The notes under the pieces are model-generated. The model ran no database searches, was not told where the DNA came from, and worked only from the letters and a program-made list of their open reading frames with translations. Positions 43,976 through 54,200 of a DNA stretch of 64,000 nt are shown here, in pieces. A program made the position numbers and the translations under genes. This DNA is from Poa pratensis (Eukaryota > Streptophyta > Magnoliopsida > Poales > Poaceae): NCBI GenBank assembly GCA_947311845.1, contig CAMZMU010000027.1:76918825-76982824 (forward strand), read 5' to 3'. Each line of letters begins with the position of its first letter. The stretch's first letter is position 1.

Positions 43976-45950
43976 GCAACTCTATCTACCTCTATTCTGT
44001 AAGCCGCCATTTTTGCATCTTTTCTGTCCCAGGTGCCAGAAACTTGTTGAGCCACAAGATCTGAATCTCCATAACATCTGATATACTTGATGCCCATCTC
44101 CCGGGTTATCTTCAAACCATGCAGCAAAGCCTCATACTCAGCCACATTATTGGAGCAATCAAAGTGTATTTGCAAAACATAGCTCATATTTTCTCCCTTT
44201 GGGGAAGTTAACACAACCCCGGCCCCTGATCCTTGCTCCTGTTTAGACCCGTCAAAATGCATGACCCAAGACTGAATTTTTGGAACTAGCTGTGGTGCAC
44301 TTAGCTGTGTCCAATCATTGAGAAATTCCACCAAAGCTTGAGACTTGATTGCTGTTCTAGGTGCATAGTTGATATGATAATCTCCCATCTCAATGGCCCA
44401 CTTGGCCACTCTCCCTGTAGCTTCAGAATTTCGTATGATATCTGCGAGTGGGATCGAGCTCACCACCGTAAAGGGATGCTCCTGAAAGTATGGCTTCAAC
44501 TTTCTGCTTGCCATGAACACACCAAACACCAACTTCTGCCAGTGAGGATATCTTTGCTTTGTTTCTGACAAAACTTCGCTTACATAATAAACCGGCCTTT
44601 CTATCGGGTGTTCTTTGCCTTCCTCTTTACGCTCAACCACAAACACAGCGCTCACCGCTTGAGGCCCGGCAGCAACATACAGTAACATGGGTTCCTTGGG
44701 ACCCGGCGCTGCGAGTACTGGCGCTTTGGACAACTGGACCTTCAAAGCTTCGAATGCATCATCTGCCTCTTGATCCCACATAACATTGTTTGTTTTCTTT
44801 AGGAGCTTGTACAACGGTATAGCTTTCTCCCCGAGCCGGGCTATAAACCGGCTCAAGGCCGCCACGCAGCTTGTAAGTTTCTGAACATCCTTCAACTCTT
44901 TTGGCTTCTCCAAGCACTGTATAGCCCGGATTTTGTCCGGGTTTGCCTCAATTCCACGCTCTGACATAATGAACCCCAGTAGCTTTCCAGCTGGTACACC
45001 AAACACACATTTTGTTGGATTGAGCATCATATTGTTTCTCCGTAGGTTCACAAACATTTCTCTAAGATCTTTGATAAATGACTTGGCTTTTTCTTACTTG
45101 ATCACCACATCATCGACATAAGCATGGACGTTGCGCCCAATCTGATCCACAAAACAGTTCTGGATGCACCTTTGATAAGTGGCATCCGCATTTTTTAGCC
45201 CAAAAGTCATGGTCTTCTAACAGAAAGCCCCAAAGGGTGTAATGAACGAGGTATTCTCCCAATCTTCTCTATTCAATTTGATCTGATGGTAACCTGAGTA
45301 AGCATCCAGAAAACACAGGAGCTCACTTCCTGCCACTGCATGAACAGTCTGATCGATACGCGGCAAAGTAAACGGGTCCTTTGGACAGAATCTGTTCAAA
45401 CTGGTAAAATCTATGCACATCCTCCACTCATTGTTCTTCTTCAGCACTAGAACCGGGTTAGCCAACCACTCTGGGTGAAAAACTTCCATGATAAAGCCGG
45501 CTGCCAAAAGTCGGGCTATCTCTTCTCCAATGGCCTTTCTCCTTTCAGCGTTCATTTTTCTCATACCCTACTTTACTGGCCGGGCTTTAGGATCAACATG
45601 TAATTTGTGCTCAGCGAGTTCCGCCGGGATACCTGGCATGTCACTAGGTGTCCATGCAAAAACATCCCGATTCTCACGGATGAACTCGATGAGCGTGCTT
45701 TCCTATTTATCAGTCAGGTTTGACCCTATGGAGAACTGCTTGGAAGAGTCCCCCTCCACAAAATCTACCATCTTTGTATCTTGGGCCGATTTGAATTTTG
45801 CCCTATCATCTTCTGTGGTTGGCCTTTTCAGGACCGTATTGTCTGCCAGGTCTAGATTTGCCCTGTAACTTTTCAACTCCTCTTTGGCACACGCATGCTC
45901 TGCCATGGCCGCATCTCCTTAGTCACATTCTGCTGCTATCTATCTGTTTC
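43976..45950 (-). pseudogene. Reverse transcriptase, RNase H and archaeal-type RNase H of Tat B (broken)
   Basis: RT begins near 45600: WRMCIDFTSLN and FLDAYSGYHQI are seen, and the catalytic YVDD lies near 45110. In-frame stops occur near 45217 and just after YVDDVVIK (about 45096), and another near 45703. The 364-codon frame from 45057 covers the RT thumb (LGFIMSERGIEANPDKI), RNase H (LLYVAAG, ETKQRYPHWQKL) and the second RNase H (MHFDGSKQEQGSGAGVVL, NNVAEYEALLHGLK). It ends exactly at the solo-LTR insertion. An upstream piece (45906-45703) looks like the start of pol. The domain order defines the Tat clade. Confidence 0.88.
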
Positions 45951-46530
45951 TGTAACACCCCAAAAATTCGTCCCTAATTTTAGTGGTGTTTCCTCACAAC
46001 TGAAAAACTTTTTCCTTCTATTCCAACTTTTTTTTTGCGTGCTCCCTCGGTGCTTGATGATGCCGTTTGGGTTTCCATGCTTAAATATTCCAAAGGTTCA
46101 GCTGAACCACTTTGCCACTACCAAAATCATCGGCCGATAACCTTCCCTTTGAACCCGAAGACGAAATCCCGAGTTCATCGAACCCTAGTATTCCTCCACC
46201 GATTCCACCAAATGATCAAAGGTGATGTCTCCCTTCGCCAAACCCCTTTGAGTTTCTCCAAGAGCCATGATGGAACCAACTCAAGAGCATGCTCAAACCA
46301 GCCACTTCAGCATCGACACCCACCTCACTTTGGGCCCATGCTTTCCTTAGCCATTTGGGAGACATATCACACCTACCACTGGTTATTTTTGACCAACATT
46401 GAGATACACCAATTAAGCACTCCACCACTTGTTAATGCAAAGAGATTGCAAGAACCACCTCACCTACTCCCCTGGTTACTCAAATGACCACTCACCCATC
46501 CGTTTGACCCCCCAGAACCTCTTTTCAACC
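45951..46530 (+). repeat. 5' LTR of element L, first part
   Basis: 580 bp matching 62207-62781 with scattered differences. It is interrupted at 46530; CAACC (46526-46530) is duplicated at 55995-55999. Open frames shared with the 3' LTR (such as 46035-46487) follow from LTR identity. Confidence 0.9.
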
Positions 46531-47670
46531 TGTTGCGCTCGAAACGCGTCACACGAACACGTCCTCATGTACCCGCGGTGCCGGGGAGATACTCCGCAAC
46601 TCGCCCCGCGGGAGGCCTGCTTCCAGCGCGATACGCAAGACAGCAAGCAGGCGCTTTTTAGACCAGACGCCCCAGCCCCTCGGGAAGCCCCGTCTGAGGA
46701 AGCCGGCGACGATTGGCTGAACTAAGCCGGACTTGGCCGCTCTCAGCTCGGTTTTCGATACCCGGCGAAATCTAGATGAAGTCGCCGAACAACGGAAGCA
46801 TAAACAAGGGTTTGAGGAGATAAAAGTAGGTTGTATTGATAGGTTGTCGATTGTTTGCTTAATTTCAATCGGCCGTCACCTCTCACATATATATGAGGCG
46901 GCTGGACTTCCCGTACAAGTAATGGACTTCTACAAGGCTTACAAATCATAGTCTAAGTCGAATCCATCTCTAAAATAGGCAACTTTTGGCCGGCAACGTT
47001 GGCTTCAAACTTGTTGGCTACTTCGGAAAGTTGCCTTTTGCCTTCCGTACTGGCTTCCAACTTGCTGGCTACTGGAAAGTTGCCTTTTTCCCTTCCGTAT
47101 TGGCTTCAAACTTGCCTTCTTTCTTAGAGACGAGATATCTTGATCGGCTTCGTATTAGACCCGGATTTCTGTCCGGCTTCTTTTAGAAAGTTGCCTCCCA
47201 TTTTCCAGCCTTGATCTTAGAAAGTTGTCTTCTCGTTTTCCGCCTTGATCTTGACCTTGAAAGTTGTCTTCTATTTTTCTGCCTTGATCGGTGGAAAGTT
47301 GACTTGCCGGCTTGTATTTGACAAAGTTGGCTTTATGCCGTCTTGTCTTGACAATGTTGACTTCTTTTCTGCCGCCTTGTCTTGACAACATTGACTTCCT
47401 TTTTGCCACCTTGTGTTGACAAAGTTGGCTTCTTTTCAGCCACCTTTATTGCTTCCTTTGACTTAGCTCGCTATGTCTTCAGGCAACTTCGCACTCCCGA
47501 ATCCAGCTTCCGCCTTGTTCCGGTTGCCGGATTATTGGCAGCCTTCTTCCGGCCATCTTTTCCTGGAAAGCTTCCCAGATCACCATTTTAGCCTTCTTTG
47601 TTGCCTTCTTTAAGCCGCCAAATCCTCCTTGAACCTGAAACTGGCAATCTGCCAAAAACGGGTGCTAACA
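46531..47670 (-). repeat. 3' LTR of Tat C
   Basis: On the minus strand TGTTAGCACCC...GCGCAACA. It contains degenerate 33-37 bp repeats built on (G/A)AAAGTTG(C/T)CTTCT and GCCTTGATCTTGA (about 46990-47460). All short open frames recur identically in the 5' LTR and are not genes. Confidence 0.93.
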
Positions 47671-47687
47671 CATGCCCCCCTGTTTTC
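47671..47687 (-). other. Polypurine tract of Tat C
   Basis: On the minus strand GAAAACAGGGGGGCATG, immediately before the LTR start TGTTAG. Confidence 0.75.
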
Positions 47688-47803
47688 TAGTAGAGCTTGC
47701 GTACTAGAAAATATTCAATGTAGAAGTTTTTGTCTAAGGGCGATGCTTAAGCTCATCGGCCATATGCTAAGGGCGATATATGTATATCGGCCATACGTGC
47801 AAC

Positions 47804-50800
47804 TCATGCAGTTTGCCACACGCTCGGGTGGAATTTCTTCAAGTATTTCCCATTGATAGCTCGAGGCAACATGCTGCCTTCCAATGTCTCCACCAGATAA
47901 GAGTTGCCGGGTACTATTCTCGCGACTCGCAGCGGCCCTTCCCAGTTTGGGGACCATTTGCCAAATTTCCGGCTTCTAGAGCCAACTGGCAATATAACTT
48001 TCCAGACCAAGTCGCCAATTTGAAAGTCTTTTAGCCGGACCTTCTTATTGTAAGTTTTTGCCACCCGCAACTTTTCCTTCTCAATTTCTCGCAAGGCAAT
48101 AACACGCTTGTCGGCTACTTCATCAACATTGTCCATCATCAAGCTGCAGTAGTCTTCAGCCGACAAGTCATCTTGCTTAGCAAGCCTCAAGGCAGCCAGA
48201 TTCACTTCTACTGGCAAAACGGCTTCTTGTCCATACACCAACTCAAAAGGAGTTGCCTTGGTTGCTCCATGCCTTGAGATCCTGTGCGCCCACAATGCTT
48301 CGGACAGTACCTCGTGCCACCTCCTTGGATGATCCTGTACCTTCTTCTTGATCAATTTGACCAAGATTTTATTGCTTGACTCGGCTTGTCCGTTGGCTTG
48401 TGCATAGTAGGGAGATGAACTGAGCATCTTGATTCCAAGTGATTCGGCAAATTGCTTCACCTCCTTAGCCATGAAGGAAGTACCTTGATCTGTGGTAAGA
48501 GTCTGCGGAATGCCGAATCGATGGATGATATGTTCTGTAATAAACTGGATCACCTCCTTGTGGGTCATGTTTCTGAGAGGTACTGCTTCAGACCACTTGG
48601 TGAAATAATCAGTAGCCACCAATACGAACCGATGCCCCTTGGATGAAGGCGGATGGATCATGCCGACAAAGTCAAGCGCCCAACCCCGGAAAGGCCACGG
48701 TTTTATAATTGGATTAAGAGGTGAAGCTGGCACCAACTGAATATCTCCAAACTTCTGGCAGGTTTCACATCCCCTGTAATATCTGAAGCAGTCATTGATC
48801 ATTGTCGGCCAATAAAAACCTGCTCGCCTGAGCATCCACTTCATCTTGTGGGCCGACTGATGTGTTCCACATAAACCATCATGTACCTCTCCCATGGCAA
48901 CTCTAGCTTCGTCTTCATTCAAGCACTTTAGAAGAAGACCATCGGCAGTTCGGCGATATAAGGCGGCATCCACCAATGTATACTTGAGAGCTAGGCGCCG
49001 AACTGCTCTGTCTGTTTTTCGACTTGGATCTTGTAAATAGTCAATATAAGGTTGTCTCCAGTCGTCCGCCAAGTTGTCACTTGACTCCTCCTTAGCCGGC
49101 TCCAACAAGCCGGCTTCCTGTTTGGCTTTCTCCTTAGCCGGCTCCAACAAGCCGGCTTCCTGACTGGCTTCCTCCAAGTTGGCAACATGAGTTGTTGGCT
49201 GTTCCTTGATAAAGAATAAACCACGACTGACGTGATAGCCAGATGCCTGTTGTGCCAACTCATTCGCAAGCCAATTGTCTTGCCTAGGAACATGAGATAT
49301 GTGGAAATAATCCAACGTTGAAATCATATCCAGGCATCTATCAAGATAAATGTTGAGAGACCCGCTGTTGCATTGACAAATCTTGGCCACTTGCTGGACA
49401 ATAAGCAACGAATCTCCATATGCCTCGACATGAGTTACCCCTGCGTCCACCAATATTTCTAGCCCGAATAGAAGTGCTTCGTATTCGGCTTCATTGTTAG
49501 TGCATAAATAGTCAAGACGACAAGAGGCTTCAAAAACAGTACCGTGTGGTGAGATGTACACAATGCCAACTCCTTGTCCGCTGCTGCAGACTGAGCCGTC
49601 AAAATAAAGCTTCCACGGTACAGCCGACACAATATTTAAGCCGGCTTCTTCCTCCAGGTCAATCCGATGTTCAACAATAAAGTCAGCTACAATTTGGCCT
49701 TTCATAGATTTTAGTGGTTCATAAGCCAAATCATATTCAATCAACCCGTACGCCCACTTGCCGATTCGCCCACTAAGAATCGGCCTTTGTATCATGTGTT
49801 TGAGAACATCGGTCTGACCAAAGACTTTGCATTCACTGGATAGCAGATAATGTCGCAATTTGGTGCAGGCAAAGTAAAGAGACAAACACAACCTTTCTAC
49901 AAAGCTGTACCTTGACTCGGCATCCAGCAAACGTCTACTCAGATAAGTGATGATGTACTCTTGTCCTTCGGCTTCCTGAGTTAAGGCAGCTCCGATCACT
50001 TTGTCCTCAGCAGCAATATAAAGCCGGAAAGGTTGACCATGAGCCGGCTTCCTGAGAACTGGAGGAGTAGACAGGCAAGTTTTTATCTTGTCAAACGCCT
50101 CTTGCTGCTTTGCCCCCCAGGTGAATTCATCATCATTCTTGAGCCGAAGGATCTGTGTAAATGCATCAACTTTTCCAGACAAGTTAGCAATGAATCTTCT
50201 CAAATAGTTTACCTTGCCCAGAAACTTCTGCATGTCATTTTTGCAACCCGGCGCCTGTATCTTCTGGATGGCTTCAATCTTTGCCGGATCAACTTCTATG
50301 CCATGTTCATGTATGATGAAACCAAGGAATCTCCCAGCCGACACGCCAAAGGCACACTTCAAAGGATTCATCTTGAGCCCGTACTTCCTCATTCTTTCAA
50401 ACGCCAGCCGCAAGTCGGCCAAGTGATTTGACTCGCCGTCCGACTTAACCACCACGTCATCAATATATACCTCCAGTACGACTCCCAGAAGATCATGGAA
50501 TATCAGGTTCATCGCTCTTTGATAGGTGGCTCCGGCATTCTTCAATCCAAAAGTCATCACGGTCCATTCGAACAAGCCAACAAAGCCTGGGCAGCGAAAC
50601 GCCGTCTTAGCCGAATCTTCTTCGGCCATAAATATTTGGTTGTAACCTGCGTTGCCATCCAAGAAGCTGATAACTTTGTGACCTGAGGCTTCGTTGATAA
50701 GCATGTCGGCTATTGGCATAGGGTACTCATCCTTTGGCGTGGCTCGATTCAAATCCCTGAAATCAATACATGCCCTAATCTTGTCGGATCCTTTCTTTTC

Positions 50801-51265
50801 GACCGGCACAATGTTGGATAACCATTCGGCATACTTACAGGGCCGAATAAAGTTGGCTTTCAAAAGCCTGCCAATTTCCGCCTTTATCCGATCATAGATC
50901 AGTGGATTAAATTTGCGAGCCGGCTGCTTGTATGGTCTGAAGCCGGCTTTGATAGGCAACCGATGTTCGACCAACTCTCGGCTTAACCCAGGCATCTCGT
51001 GGTATTCCCATGCAAAGCAATCCACGTACTCTTTGACTAGCGCGATTAATTCAGACTTATAATCGGCCGCCAACTTTTGCTTTACAAATGTCGGTCTAGG
51101 GACAGTGCCATCCCCAATGTCAACTTCTTCCAGCAAGTCAGCCGATGTAAAGCCTTGTCCCAACTTATCCATGTCATCTGGTTCTTCAATTGCTTCATAC
51201 ATATCGTTCCTTTCGGTCCGATACTCGTCCAGACGCTTCTGCAGCCACTCATCATTTTGATCCAT
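47804..51265 (-). CDS. pol: Pol of Tat C: RT, RNase H, archaeal-type RNase H, integrase (1,153 aa)
   Basis: Makes and integrates the DNA copy. Domains in order: RT at about residues 100-300, with IRACIDFRDLN, FLDGNAGYNQI and catalytic YIDD at 267-270; thumb FLGKVNYLRRFI; RNase H around 400-540; the second RNase H from about 551 (YFDGS, NNEAEYEALLFGLE), diagnostic of the Tat clade. A linker has a 14-residue tandem duplication (QEAGLLEPAKE twice, 49089-49172). The integrase HHCC is at about 785-830, and the catalytic core has Asp at about 865 (LDFVGM), Asp in LTTDQGT and Glu in QANGQAESSNK; a GPLRVARI-type C-terminus follows. The frame is uninterrupted. Its ATG directly follows the gag-protease UAG in the same frame, so expression needs read-through, stop-start reinitiation or a separate transcript. 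Confidence 0.93.
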   Translation of the reverse strand: MDQNDEWLQKRLDEYRTERNDMYEAIEEPDDMDKLGQGFTSADLLEEVDIGDGTVPRPTFVKQKLAADYKSELIALVKEYVDCFAWEYHEMPGLSRELVEHRLPIKAGFRPYKQPARKFNPLIYDRIKAEIGRLLKANFIRPCKYAEWLSNIVPVEKKGSDKIRACIDFRDLNRATPKDEYPMPIADMLINEASGHKVISFLDGNAGYNQIFMAEEDSAKTAFRCPGFVGLFEWTVMTFGLKNAGATYQRAMNLIFHDLLGVVLEVYIDDVVVKSDGESNHLADLRLAFERMRKYGLKMNPLKCAFGVSAGRFLGFIIHEHGIEVDPAKIEAIQKIQAPGCKNDMQKFLGKVNYLRRFIANLSGKVDAFTQILRLKNDDEFTWGAKQQEAFDKIKTCLSTPPVLRKPAHGQPFRLYIAAEDKVIGAALTQEAEGQEYIITYLSRRLLDAESRYSFVERLCLSLYFACTKLRHYLLSSECKVFGQTDVLKHMIQRPILSGRIGKWAYGLIEYDLAYEPLKSMKGQIVADFIVEHRIDLEEEAGLNIVSAVPWKLYFDGSVCSSGQGVGIVYISPHGTVFEASCRLDYLCTNNEAEYEALLFGLEILVDAGVTHVEAYGDSLLIVQQVAKICQCNSGSLNIYLDRCLDMISTLDYFHISHVPRQDNWLANELAQQASGYHVSRGLFFIKEQPTTHVANLEEASQEAGLLEPAKEKAKQEAGLLEPAKEESSDNLADDWRQPYIDYLQDPSRKTDRAVRRLALKYTLVDAALYRRTADGLLLKCLNEDEARVAMGEVHDGLCGTHQSAHKMKWMLRRAGFYWPTMINDCFRYYRGCETCQKFGDIQLVPASPLNPIIKPWPFRGWALDFVGMIHPPSSKGHRFVLVATDYFTKWSEAVPLRNMTHKEVIQFITEHIIHRFGIPQTLTTDQGTSFMAKEVKQFAESLGIKMLSSSPYYAQANGQAESSNKILVKLIKKKVQDHPRRWHEVLSEALWAHRISRHGATKATPFELVYGQEAVLPVEVNLAALRLAKQDDLSAEDYCSLMMDNVDEVADKRVIALREIEKEKLRVAKTYNKKVRLKDFQIGDLVWKVILPVGSRSRKFGKWSPNWEGPLRVARIVPGNSYLVETLEGSMLPRAINGKYLKKFHPSVWQTA

Positions 51266-51268
51266 CTA
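51266..51268 (-). other. Single in-frame UAG between gag-protease and pol of Tat C
   Basis: Minus-strand codons are CTC AAG TAG ATG GAT CAA: the stop abuts the pol ATG with no frame change. Apart from this codon, 2,331 codons are open from 54802 to 47807. It could be a programmed read-through stop, a stop-start signal or a recent nonsense mutation. Confidence 0.9.
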
Positions 51269-54200
51269 CTTGAGCGGCAGCCGATTGCTACCAATCGGCT
51301 TTAGAGATACTGGCACGAATCCGTCCCTGGTAGCACTTAGGAAGTCGAATCCGGATAAATCACGCCCAGAAAGGCATGTGACATTAGAATGTTGCCAGTC
51401 AACAATCGACTCGGCTAACGCAATGCATGCCGATTCGTCAGCATGGACAACTTCAACTTCGTCGTCAACCCATTGCACTAGTTGCTGGTGCATAGTAGAC
51501 GGAACACACTGGTTAGCATGAAGCCAATCCCGTCCTAGCAGCACATTGTAGTTTCCCTGCACCTCAGCAACAAAGAAGGCGGTAGCCAAAGTCTTGCTTC
51601 CTACTGTGAGCTCCAAGCTGATAACGCCTTTGGCTTCTACTCCTTCTCCTCCTTCGAACCCATTTAACACCATGTTTGTCTTCATCAGGTCGCCATCATC
51701 TAGTTGTAGCTTCTTGAAGACAGAATATGGCATCAAGTTTACCACAGCGCCGCCATCCACCATCATCCTGGTGACCGGCTTGCCATCAATGTGTCCTCTG
51801 ACATACAGAGGCCTGAGGTGTTTCACCGGCTTGTCAGGTTTTTCGAAGACAACATTTTTTGGTCCAAAGTTGATTTGCGCAACCTCGCCTTCTTTGACAG
51901 CACGGAACTCGGCCGGCAAGTAATACACCATGTTGATGTCCATTCCTGTCCGAGTCGGCGATTCTTCATAATCTAGCAGATCTTCATCTGTCAAATTGCC
52001 TGACTCATCCATTGTTGACTCTGACATTGCTGGTTCTTCTTCTGCCTTTTCTTCCATTGCGAGGTCTTCACTTGCCGGCTTCTCTGTGGCCGGATCTTGG
52101 ATTGCCAGCTCCTTTGCCAAACTTGCCATCGCCAAGTCTGCTGCTTCGACTTCGTCAGCCCATGAAGAATAGGTGATAGCCGGCGTAGCTGCCGGCTCTA
52201 TTTCACCATCGACAGCAGGACTCATGGTAGTTGGTGCGGAAGCCGCCATAAGGACTGGCCTAGGAATCCACTTTTGCGCCGGCAACATTGGTCGCTCAGC
52301 ATTGAATTTGACGTCCCTGGATTGCTCAGCTCTTTCTTCTGCCTTCTCCCGGTTCCTTGCTCTTTGCAGTTTCCGCTTTTGTGTCTTTGTTATACCTGGC
52401 GGGCACCACTTTGGCTGAGTATATTTTGGATCCCGGGGTTGAGCTTTCATGGCTTGACTGGAGCTAGCTTCATGATCATTGGTTGCTGGCTTTGGCGCGA
52501 TAGCAAGTATCGGCTCACTGTTTGCCGGCTCTGTAATCGGGTCCTTCAATTTTAGCACATGAGTTCCAACAACCAATAAGTTGTCTGAGACTAATCCGCC
52601 TTCTGGCTCCGCCTTTTTAGCACCTTGCGCCTTGATCCGCCAATATGACATGTCTCCGGGATACACAAGCCGGCTTTGCATAGATGGCCGGATTGCCCTG
52701 CGTTTGACCTCGTCAGCCGGCCTCTGGTGCCGGCTATTTTCCTCCGTGGATGGTGACCTTGGTCGTTTCCCATACTGCCACTGGTGCGACCTCGACCCGG
52801 CCTGGCGCACGTACTTGTTCAGCAGCATGTCAAAAGTTGGCTTTGTCTTCCTTGGTCTATATTCAACCTGGTTTGTCTTCCATCTGCCAACTTCTGGGCT
52901 CTTGGGCTTGATAAATCTAGGCGGCGACTTGTCTGGCCGTGGTACTTGCCCCCCGAGTGTAGGGTTGTTGATGGTAATCTTGATGACTTCGCCTCCATCG
53001 GGTTGCCGGCTCACTATAACTTGTCTTCCTGCCGCCTTGCTGCTGGCCACCTTCCTGGGTTCACCAACAACAACATTTGATTTATTAGCGGCTTCGGCTG
53101 CCTCTGGCCGAAGTAGAACTTTCTTTCCCTCCAGATCTAGCACGTTTACTGGAAACGGCTGTGTATCAATTGCCATGCCGGCAAAGCTCAATCGTCCGTC
53201 GTTGAGGGCCGATTGGATCTGTTTACGAAAGACATTGCAATCATTAGTAGCATGAGAGAAAGAATTGTGATACTTGCAATAAGCCCGCCGCCTTAATTCA
53301 TCAGGCGATGGTATAACATGATTTATCCTTATCACTTTATCCTTCAACAAGGCATCAAATATTCTATCACACTTGCCTACGTCAAAGCTGCATTTTATTT
53401 CGTCATCCCGATTTTTACGAATCGGCTTTAGATCATCACACATGTATGGTTTGGCCTTGCTGGGCCAAACAAACTCAGCGGAATAAACATCGGCTTCATC
53501 ACCGGAGTCGGCATCGTTGTCAACAATATTAAGCCGGCTCCTGCTCATCCGATGCGAGTCTTTTGACTCATTGACCCGGCTCTCTTGAGCCAACGCTCTC
53601 TCCTGGACTTGGCCAACAGACAAGAATTCATGTCCTTCTAACCTCTCTTTCAGGTAGGACCTTAAACCATTGAAAACCAAGTCAGCCATGTCTCTTTCAG
53701 TTATTGCCAAACTATAACATCGGTTTCTGGTATTTCTAAATCTCTTGACGTAATCAGATACCGATTCATCCTGCTTCTGCCTAACCGATGTAAGGTGAGA
53801 CAATTTTAACTCTATTTCGCCGGCAAAGAAGTGTTCATGGAACTTTTGCTCTAGATGAAACCATGTATGTATAGAATTAGGAGCTAAAGCCGAAAACCAA
53901 GAAAACGCAATGCCGGTTAAAGACAATGAGAACAGGCGAACTTTAATGTGATCATGGTTAGCTTCGCCTAATTGAGCCAAATATTGACTGATATGTTCCC
54001 ATGTTGACTTACTATCCACCCCATTAAATTTGGCAAATTCAGGGACTCTATAACCAGGTGGATAAGGTTGCAGATCAAAGTAATCGGGGTAAGGCTTAGT
54101 GTAAGTTCTATGTTTTGGCATCACCCCGAGCTTGTCAAAAGCTATCTGGTCCAATCTTCTCCTGAATTCGGCTAAGGAATCGTCCATAATGGCCGATTGA

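Larger units (their letters stand above)
40727..45950 (-). mobile_element. Element Tat B: decayed Tat-clade Ty3/gypsy pol, interrupted
   Basis: Minus-strand pol fragments in order RT (45700-45060), RNase H, a second (archaeal-type) RNase H (to 43976) and integrase (42166-40727). The second RNase H between RNase H and integrase is diagnostic of the Tat clade. A solo LTR splits it at 42167-43975, the Maximus-like LTR cuts off its 3' end at 40726, and the LTR at 45951 cuts off its 5' side. No LTR of its own is in the window. Confidence 0.85.

Noticed and set aside
46035..46487. 150-residue frame, repeated at 62289-62741
   Set aside because: Shared only because both lie at the start of the two LTRs of element L; no recognisable domain.
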